Made by a program: the position numbers and the translations under genes
Shown here: positions 6,037 to 10,240 of the stretch, in pieces
Layout of the letters: the number at the start of each line of letters is the position of its first letter
Position numbering within the stretch: the first letter of the stretch is position 1
Source: an uncultured Candidatus Thioglobus sp.
Lineage (GTDB): Bacteria > Pseudomonadota > Gammaproteobacteria > PS1 > Thioglobaceae
Direction of reading: 5' to 3'
Length of the DNA stretch: 10,240 bases
Assembly: GCA_910595805.1 (NCBI GenBank)
Contig: CAJVCK010000020.1
Coordinates: 1 to 10,240 of the forward strand
The notes under the pieces: model-generated
Told to the model about the DNA's origin: nothing
Seen by the model: the letters and a program-made list of their open reading frames with translations, nothing else
Database searches by the model: none

Positions 6037-6561
6037 TTAAAATAGATATTGAGATAGGATGGCACGATCTAATTCACCTACATACCGATCAATAAGATTA
6101 CCATCTTTATTAAATATGTAGGTTGTTGGAATAATATCAACTGGGGGGAAGCTATTGAATTGCTGGTAGTTTCTATTGTCTAGAGGAATAACAGATGTGG
6201 ATATTTGATTGCTCTTAACAAAATCTACAAGATCTTCGTGTTCAATATTTTCATAATTCATACCTATGACATTTATGCTACTTTTGTTTTCGCTGTAGAA
6301 ATCAGATAGTACTTTTATAGACTCTGCCCCTGCAGGGCTCCAGGTTGTCCAAAAACTAATAATAGTTGGTTTAGAGTTTAATGTTATCAGTGTAATGGTG
6401 TCTTTATTTATGTCTTCTACTGAGAATGAATGAAGAGAAAATTGACCCATTTCCTTTTGATTTTGTTGTTGTGCCATTGCCCTTAGACCTTCAATGGAAA
6501 TTGCACTGGCAATGTTTGATAAAAATAATAACGTAAAAATAGCAAGTGAGATTTTTTTCAT
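6037..6561 (-). CDS. TlpA-like thioredoxin-fold protein without redox cysteines
   Basis: A 174-residue periplasmic protein. The signal peptide is about 1-20 (two Lys, a hydrophobic run, ASA cleavage). The thioredoxin fold of the TlpA/ResA group is visible: strand KPTIISFWTTW (64-74), the active-site position, helix up to about 92, strand INVIGMNYE (96-104), and the cis-proline strand IIPTTYIFNKDGNLIDRYVG (143-162) with Pro145. The usual WCPPC reads WSPAG (74-78): Ser75 and Gly78 replace both cysteines, and the whole protein contains none. It cannot exchange disulfides, so it has probably become a binding or chaperone-like protein. The reading frame is intact with family features conserved, which argues against decay. 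It is divergent from the repeat protein at 6724, sharing a 162-base promoter region. No clear Shine-Dalgarno precedes the ATG. Confidence 0.85.
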   Translation of the reverse strand: MKKISLAIFTLLFLSNIASAISIEGLRAMAQQQNQKEMGQFSLHSFSVEDINKDTITLITLNSKPTIISFWTTWSPAGAESIKVLSDFYSENKSSINVIGMNYENIEHEDLVDFVKSNQISTSVIPLDNRNYQQFNSFPPVDIIPTTYIFNKDGNLIDRYVGELDRAILSQYLF

Positions 6562-6592
6562 ATTTAAAAAAAAGATAGGGTATTAATGCTTT

Positions 6593-6623
6593 ATTATAAT
6601 CTCCAAATCTACTCTGATGTGAA
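6593..6623 (-). promoter_or_regulatory. Candidate promoter of the TlpA-like gene
   Basis: Read on the minus strand, a TTCACA -35 (6623 to 6618) and a consensus TATAAT -10 (6598 to 6593) are separated by 19 bases, longer than ideal. The start point would be near 6586, about 25 bases before the ATG at 6561. Confidence 0.4.
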
Positions 6624-6663
6624 CACGATACAATCTATCTATCTCTTTTAATATTCTTAAAAT

Positions 6664-6692
6664 TTGACCTAAAAATCAATGCAGAGTATAGT
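6664..6692 (+). promoter_or_regulatory. Near-consensus sigma-70 promoter for the repeat protein
   Basis: TTGACC (6664-6669) and TATAGT (6687-6692) each match five of six consensus bases and are separated by exactly 17 bases. The start point would be near 6699, giving a leader of about 25 bases to the ATG at 6724. An ATG at 6679, in frame with the gene, lies inside the spacer and so would not be transcribed from here. Confidence 0.7.
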
Positions 6693-6715
6693 GATAAATA
6701 TCAATTATCTTTGGG

Positions 6716-6720
6716 GGAGG
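6716..6720 (+). promoter_or_regulatory. Strong ribosome binding site of the repeat protein
   Basis: A purine run GGGGGAGGAG (6713-6722) contains GGAGG at 6716-6720. It is only 3 bases from the ATG at 6724 and 12 from a second in-frame ATG at 6733. The first is preferred because it gives the signal peptide its basic MKKM start. Confidence 0.65.
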
Positions 6721-6723
6721 AGT

Positions 6724-7560
6724 ATGAAAAAAATGAATATACTATTATCTTGTGCGTTAACTTTGCTGTTTATTACAAGTAATAATGCTTCTTATGCTGC
6801 CCCACACTATACGGATTTTAGTGGCAATAGACTTCAAGGTAATAAACCTAATATGAATAATGGCGTAAGGTTTAACCCAAATCGAAATCGCTTGGGTGAT
6901 GATATTAGTGGTTATGGCTATAGAAATATATTTAATAACAGAATATTACCTAATAAGAGTGGTGTCGGAAGATTTGACCCGATCTCTAAATATTCTATTT
7001 CTGATGAGCCAGCATTCATCCCAAAACCTGCGTTTAGAATAAATCAATCTAACGATGATGCTAGTGGGTTAGGATATAGGGGCGCATTTAGGAAAGGGAA
7101 TAAGCTGCATGATTCAGTTCATTGCATAAATAATTCTTTTAAACAAATAGATGGCAAGAACTTTGCTTGTAAAAACAATAAATGGTTAGGGCCATTAGGC
7201 GGTGATGGTGTATTTATTCAAGGCGTTAACGAAAGAAGTGGCGTTATTATTGGAGATAATCATTTTATCGGTAAAAATATCAAAGCAGAAAATACTTTTG
7301 GAGGTCAAGAAGGAGAGGCGTTTAACCCAACTTCAAAATATTCAATTTCTGATGAGCCGGCATTTATCCCAAAACCAGATATCAATAAAGATAGTGCTTT
7401 AGGGCCAGATGTTGTAACTACGCTTGAACATGGTCCAGGGGTTATAAATCAACCAGAAGGCGTGCCATTAAGATTTATAAATGGAGAATGGGTAGAGCCT
7501 TTAGCAAATGTAGATCTTCAAAATACTACTGAAGGTAGTGGAAAACTTCCAAATTATTGA
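6724..7560 (+). CDS. Secreted protein of unknown function with duplicated SKYSISDEPAFIPKP motif
   Basis: I do not recognise this 278-residue protein. It has a signal peptide (about 1-25, MKKM start, SYA cleavage) and a hydrophilic mature part rich in Asn, Gly, Pro and Arg with no membrane segment, so it is probably periplasmic or released. Motifs recur: SKYSISDEPAFIPKP at 88-102 and 204-218, each preceded by F-D/N-P; SGYGYRN (62-68) and SGLGYRG (114-120); and NNKWLGPL (151-158) with NGEWVEPL (253-260). The order suggests a degenerate two-module protein. Two cysteines only, Cys134 and Cys149, flank a short segment and could form a disulfide in the periplasm. The start at 6724 is chosen because a strong purine-rich ribosome site and a near-consensus promoter precede it; the ATG at 6679 lies within the promoter. 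It is divergent from the cysteine-less TlpA-like gene. No function can be assigned. Confidence 0.8.
   Translation: MKKMNILLSCALTLLFITSNNASYAAPHYTDFSGNRLQGNKPNMNNGVRFNPNRNRLGDDISGYGYRNIFNNRILPNKSGVGRFDPISKYSISDEPAFIPKPAFRINQSNDDASGLGYRGAFRKGNKLHDSVHCINNSFKQIDGKNFACKNNKWLGPLGGDGVFIQGVNERSGVIIGDNHFIGKNIKAENTFGGQEGEAFNPTSKYSISDEPAFIPKPDINKDSALGPDVVTTLEHGPGVINQPEGVPLRFINGEWVEPLANVDLQNTTEGSGKLPNY
6985..7029 (+). repeat. Intragenic repeat, copy 1 (15 codons)
   Basis: Encodes SKYSISDEPAFIPKP, identical in protein to copy 2 at 7333-7377. The two 45-base copies differ at five positions, all silent third-codon changes. Confidence 0.95.
7333..7377 (+). repeat. Intragenic repeat, copy 2 (15 codons)
   Basis: Second copy of the motif, 348 bases downstream of copy 1 and identical at all 15 residues. 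The silent differences are at Ser, Ser, Pro, Phe and Pro codons. Confidence 0.95.
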
Positions 7561-7682
7561 TTAATACATACAGTCTATATTGTCAATCTTGATATATAAT
7601 TCAGATTTCCCTATGCTAACTTGACTTCATAAACATAGCGGAATGAGATTTTAAATCTAAGGTTTGTATTGCCTTATTTGAA

Positions 7683-7688
7683 TATAAT
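7683..7688 (+). promoter_or_regulatory. Candidate -10 box for lgt
   Basis: TATAAT lies 26 bases before the lgt ATG, a good distance for a short leader, but no matching -35 is seen at 16-18 bases. The gap 7561-7714 also holds another TATAAT at 7595-7600, a TTGACT at 7621-7626 without a proper -10, and a short AGATTT-T-AAATCT palindrome (7646-7658). No convincing terminator for the upstream gene is visible. Confidence 0.25.
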
Positions 7689-7714
7689 ATCAAATACATT
7701 ATTCTTATCTTAAT

Positions 7715-8488
7715 ATGACTTACCCCTCTATTAATCCAGTTTTATTTGATTTTGGCTTTGTACAAATTTATTGGTACGGGCTGATGTATCTTTTGGCATT
7801 TTTGTCAGCCTATCTTTTGGCAAATCACCGCGCCAAACAACTTAAAAATTGGAACACTCAACAAATTGAAGATCTGATCTTTTATGGTGCAGTTGGTGTG
7901 GTTGTGGGTGGACGCTTAGGCTATATGTTGTTTTATAATCTGTCTAATTTCTTATCAGACCCATTATCACTATTTGCTATTCAGGGTGGCGGAATGTCAT
8001 TTCATGGTGGTTTCTTAGGGGTTATGTTGGCTATGGTTGCGTTTAATCGCAAACACAAAAAAGAACTGTTTGATACCTTTGATTTTGTTGTACCACTTGT
8101 GCCTTTAGGTTTATTTTTTGGTCGAATGGGTAATTTTATTAATGGTGAGCTTTGGGGTAAGGTGACTACCAGCCCTATGGGTATGTATATTCAAGAGCAA
8201 GGTGTAAGCCGCCACCCATCACAACTGTATGAGGCATTTTTAGAAGGCCTGGTGCTGTTTATTATTCTTTGGCTGTATAGCAATAAGCCACGCCCAATAA
8301 TGTCAACATCTGCCTTATTTTTGATTTTCTATGGCTTGTTTAGATTTATAATTGAGTTCGTTCGAGTGCCGGATGCACAGCTGGGTTACTTGGCATTTAA
8401 CTGGTTGACCATGGGGCAATTGTTAAGCTTGCCAATGGTTATTTTTGGCGCTTATTTATTGTATAAATCAAACAAACAGCAATCATGA
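7715..8488 (+). CDS. lgt: Prolipoprotein diacylglyceryl transferase
   Basis: An inner-membrane enzyme that transfers diacylglycerol from phosphatidylglycerol to the lipobox cysteine of prolipoproteins, the first step of lipoprotein maturation. The 257 residues form the expected multi-pass membrane protein. Family motifs are QGGGMSFHGG (90-99, His97), the Lgt signature GRMGNFINGELWG (136-148, Arg137 and Asn140), RHPSQLYEA (166-174) and EFVRVPDAQLG (214-224, Arg217). These align with E. coli His103, Arg143, Asn146 and Arg239, so the enzyme should be active. No Shine-Dalgarno is seen before the ATG. The stop overlaps the thyA start by 4 bases (ATGA), so thyA translation is probably coupled; lgt-thyA is a conserved proteobacterial gene pair. 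Confidence 0.97.
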   Translation: MTYPSINPVLFDFGFVQIYWYGLMYLLAFLSAYLLANHRAKQLKNWNTQQIEDLIFYGAVGVVVGGRLGYMLFYNLSNFLSDPLSLFAIQGGGMSFHGGFLGVMLAMVAFNRKHKKELFDTFDFVVPLVPLGLFFGRMGNFINGELWGKVTTSPMGMYIQEQGVSRHPSQLYEAFLEGLVLFIILWLYSNKPRPIMSTSALFLIFYGLFRFIIEFVRVPDAQLGYLAFNWLTMGQLLSLPMVIFGAYLLYKSNKQQS

Positions 8489-9339
8489 AGGCATACATAG
8501 ACATTGGCAAACGTATTCTAGAGGAAGGTGTCTGGCTTGAAAATGCACGTACAGGGCAAAAGACACTAGCGATTGTTGGTGCCACTTTTGAGCACGATCT
8601 AAGTGATGGCACGGTGCCAGTCGTTACCACTAAAAAACTATTTTGGAAATCAGCCATTGCTGAAATGCTCGGCTATATTCGTGGATATGATTCTGCCGCA
8701 CAATTTAGAGAGATTGGTTGTAACACTTGGAATGCTAACGCTAATGACAATCAAGCCTGGCTAGATAATCCATATCGTAAAGGTGAGGATGATATGGGTA
8801 TGTGTTATGGTGTAATAGGGCGCGCCTTTCCAGGTGTTGAAGATGATGAGCCATTCGATCAATACAAAAAGATTGTGACTGATTTATCCAATGGTGTTGA
8901 TGATAGGCGTGAGATTATGACCTTTAATCACCCTAACCTTATTCATCGTGCTTGTTTGCCGGCGTGTATGCATACACATCATTTTAATTTACTTGGCGAT
9001 GATTTGTATTTAGAGAGTTATCAGCGTAGTAGTGACTACGCATTAGGTCAGCCGTTTAATCATTTTCAAGTAGCATTTTTACTACTAATTACCGCGCAGA
9101 TTACTGGCAAAAAAGCCAAGAAAATGCGCCATCATTTGTCTAATGTGCATTTGTATGAAAATCAAGTAGAAATATTTAAAAATGAACAAGTGGATCGTGA
9201 GCCATTGCCATTACCAAACCTTAAGATAAACCCTGAAATTAAAACTCTAAAAGATCTAGAAACCTGGGTAACTATGGATGATTTTGAGCTAGTTGGTTAT
9301 GAGCATCATGACCCTGTTAAATACCCATTTACGGTTTAA
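8485..9339 (+). CDS. thyA: Thymidylate synthase (ThyA)
   Basis: Converts dUMP to dTMP using methylenetetrahydrofolate as methyl donor and reductant. The 284 residues resemble the longer, divergent ThyA type that I recall from Vibrio rather than the 264-residue E. coli enzyme: AEMLGYIRGYDSAAQF (59-74), TWNANANDNQAWLDNPYRKG (81-100), MCYGVIGRAF (106-115), catalytic Cys161 in CLPACMHTHHFNLLGD, the dUMP-binding block YQRSSDYALGQPFNH (179-193) and the ending EHHDPVKYPFTV. In E. coli the serine after QRS is a cysteine (QRSCD); here it is Ser183, away from the nucleophile. It overlaps lgt by 4 bases and is followed 3 bases later by yjdM, forming one operon. Confidence 0.96.
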   Translation: MKAYIDIGKRILEEGVWLENARTGQKTLAIVGATFEHDLSDGTVPVVTTKKLFWKSAIAEMLGYIRGYDSAAQFREIGCNTWNANANDNQAWLDNPYRKGEDDMGMCYGVIGRAFPGVEDDEPFDQYKKIVTDLSNGVDDRREIMTFNHPNLIHRACLPACMHTHHFNLLGDDLYLESYQRSSDYALGQPFNHFQVAFLLLITAQITGKKAKKMRHHLSNVHLYENQVEIFKNEQVDREPLPLPNLKINPEIKTLKDLETWVTMDDFELVGYEHHDPVKYPFTV

Positions 9340-9342
9340 TTA

Positions 9343-9672
9343 ATGAGTTTACCTAATTGCCCAAAATGTAATTCTGAATATGTGTACGAAGACGGAAATC
9401 TTTTGATGTGTCCAGAATGTGCTTACGAGTTTTCTGCAGACGATTTAGTTGAACAAGAAGAAGTAGTTAAAGATGCTAATGGCAATACACTTGCTGATGG
9501 CGACACAGTAACAGTCATCAAGGATCTTAAGATTAAAGGCACTTCCAATGCCGTTAAAGTTGGCACTAAAGTTAAAAACATTCGCCTATGTGATGGCGAC
9601 CACAACATTGACTGTAAAATATCTGGCCATGGCGCTATGAAGCTTAAATCTGAGTTTGTAAAGAAAGTCTAA
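9343..9672 (+). CDS. yjdM: Zinc-ribbon protein of the YjdM (PhnA) family
   Basis: A 109-residue protein with an N-terminal zinc ribbon, Cys6-x2-Cys9 and Cys23-x2-Cys26 (NCPKCNSEY... MCPECAYEF), and a C-terminal beta domain including [26 protein letters not shown] (46-71) and [25 protein letters not shown]. This is the small PhnA/YjdM family. The name comes from proximity to the E. coli phosphonate operon; it is unrelated to phosphonoacetate hydrolase, also called PhnA, and its true role is unknown. It starts 3 bases after thyA with no ribosome site of its own beyond the end of thyA, so it is the last gene of lgt-thyA-yjdM. No phosphonate genes are nearby. Confidence 0.93.
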   Translation: MSLPNCPKCNSEYVYEDGNLLMCPECAYEFSADDLVEQEEVVKDANGNTLADGDTVTVIKDLKIKGTSNAVKVGTKVKNIRLCDGDHNIDCKISGHGAMKLKSEFVKKV

Positions 9673-9728
9673 ATATCTTCATTTTCATATTATGGATCAT
9701 CATGATATGCTCGTAAGTTAAATTACTG

Positions 9729-9734
9729 TATAAT
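9729..9734 (+). promoter_or_regulatory. Candidate -10 box for the tandem-repeat gene
   Basis: TATAAT lies 31 bases before the ATG at 9766, but no good -35 is seen at 16-18 bases upstream. The gap after yjdM (9673-9765) contains a loose palindrome around ATCATCATGAT with no T-run, so no terminator for yjdM is evident. Confidence 0.25.
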
Positions 9735-9765
9735 AATATTCTAATATTAAATTTAGGGTATGGTT

Positions 9766-10240
9766 ATGCAAAAATTTACAAAAATTATCTCAATGTGGTT
9801 AGTGATTGTATCAGGAATAAGTTTCGCTGAAACGTTGGGCAAAAAAGCTGATAACGGTTCGTTAGAGGAAATTACATCAATCGACCAAGCCATACAACTA
9901 CTTGGAACTCTTAATGGTAGCGACCGTTATTACGCAGTAATGGATTTGCAGGGTTGGAATAGATCTAAAAAGAACTACATGGCTGGTGTTACACCTCTTA
10001 GTGTGGATGACATTGATAAACTTATGCCTGTTGATCAAGGTTATAGAAGATCAATCATCGAAGAGTTTACAAATTATGAGCGATTAAAAGGCGAATTAAC
10101 TATCAGTCAGGCTATACAACTACTTGGAACTCTTAATGGTAGCGACCGTTATTACGCAGTAATGGATTTGCAGGGTTGGAATAGATCTAAAAAGAACTAC
10201 ATGGCTGGTGTTACACCTCTTAGTGTGGATGACATTGATA
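9766..10240 (+). CDS. Secreted tandem-repeat protein, N-terminal part (runs off the window)
   Basis: An open frame of 158 codons continues past the window end. I do not recognise the family. A signal peptide covers about 1-21 (MQKFTKIIS start, hydrophobic core, SFA before ETL). After a short linker, a 74-residue repeat begins at Ile39: AIQLLGTLNGSDRYYAVMDL, then GWNRSKKNYMAGVTPLSVDD, then IDKLMPVDQGYRRSIIEEF and NYERLKGELT. The second unit starts at Ile113 and is still open at the edge. The unit looks mostly helical, has no cysteine, and carries a conserved aromatic cluster (DRYYAVMDLQGW). From 9892 to 10018 unit 1 matches 10114-10240 base for base. The start at 9766 is chosen because AGGG (9755-9758) lies 7 bases before it; an in-frame ATG at 9760 is too close. 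Total length and number of repeats are unknown. Confidence 0.85.
   Translation, partial: MQKFTKIISMWLVIVSGISFAETLGKKADNGSLEEITSIDQAIQLLGTLNGSDRYYAVMDLQGWNRSKKNYMAGVTPLSVDDIDKLMPVDQGYRRSIIEEFTNYERLKGELTISQAIQLLGTLNGSDRYYAVMDLQGWNRSKKNYMAGVTPLSVDDID
9892..10018 (+). repeat. Tandem repeat unit 1, perfectly conserved core
   Basis: 127 bases identical to 10114-10240, with a period of 222 bases (74 codons). The 12 bases just upstream (9880-9891) already differ at several positions from the corresponding 10102-10113, so the identity has a sharp left edge. Confidence 0.97.
10114..10240 (+). repeat. Tandem repeat unit 2, truncated by the window end
   Basis: Exact copy of 9892-10018. Its right boundary and any further units lie beyond the window. 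Confidence 0.97.

Noticed and set aside
6679..6723. Upstream ATG extending the repeat protein by 15 residues
   Set aside because: It lies between the -35 and -10 boxes of a good promoter, has no ribosome site, and would spoil the N-terminal signal peptide.
7202..7402. Overlapping plus-strand frame within the repeat protein
   Set aside because: Out-of-frame shadow. The silent third-position differences between the two 45-base repeats show that the 6724-7560 frame is the coding one.
8439..8657. Minus-strand open frame across the lgt/thyA junction
   Set aside because: Shadow of two well-conserved genes on the plus strand.
9423..9608. Minus-strand open frame inside yjdM
   Set aside because: Shadow of the YjdM reading frame.
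9343..9672. Calling this gene phosphonoacetate hydrolase or part of phosphonate metabolism
   Set aside because: The PhnA name is shared by two unrelated families; this one is the small zinc-ribbon YjdM type and no phosphonate genes are nearby.
9892..10240. CRISPR or insertion-sequence explanation for the 222-base repeat
   Set aside because: The unit is an exact multiple of three, stays in one open frame after a signal peptide, and has no spacers, terminal inverted repeats or transposase.

Overview
The window is an AT-rich stretch of a gammaproteobacterial chromosome. Gene content and protein character (a DsrC/RspA-like protein, an ArsR regulator with the cysteine spacing of persulfide sensors, a Vibrio-like 284-residue ThyA) suggest a sulfur-oxidising lineage such as the SUP05/Thioglobus group or a relative. 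That placement is inference from protein resemblance, not a database match. No CRISPR array, transposase or phage gene is visible.

Layout. (1) 1-763: the C-terminal end of a DUF1501 protein runs into a perfect 12-bp bidirectional terminator. It faces a convergent DsrC-family gene whose product has no cysteine. (2) 843-4704: lepB (+) converges on a tight minus-strand operon, ctpA-parA-parB, with gaps of 5 and 1 bases. This groups envelope processing proteases with chromosome partitioning. (3) 4810-5878: a periplasmic MlaC-like lipid-binding protein, an ArsR regulator and tRNA-Arg(CCG), followed by a branched hairpin with a T-run. (4) 6037-7560: a divergent pair. One gene encodes a TlpA/thioredoxin-fold protein that has lost both redox cysteines; the other encodes an unrecognised secreted protein with an internally repeated 15-residue motif and a near-consensus promoter. 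(5) 7715-9672: lgt-thyA-yjdM, a housekeeping operon with a 4-base lgt/thyA overlap. (6) 9766-10240: the start of an unrecognised secreted protein built from 74-residue tandem repeats, cut by the window edge.

How the genes fit together. Lgt, LepB, CtpA and the MlaC-like protein are all envelope-biogenesis functions. ParA and ParB segregate the chromosome. ThyA supplies dTMP. The less ordinary content is two redox-protein families with all cysteines removed (DsrC-like and TlpA-like), one regulator that keeps a probable sulfur-sensing cysteine pair, and two repeat-bearing secreted proteins of unknown function. One of these has old, purifying-selected repeats; the other has repeats identical at the nucleotide level. 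The stretch between tRNA-Arg and lgt, and the stretch after yjdM, look like the accessory parts of an otherwise conserved neighbourhood.
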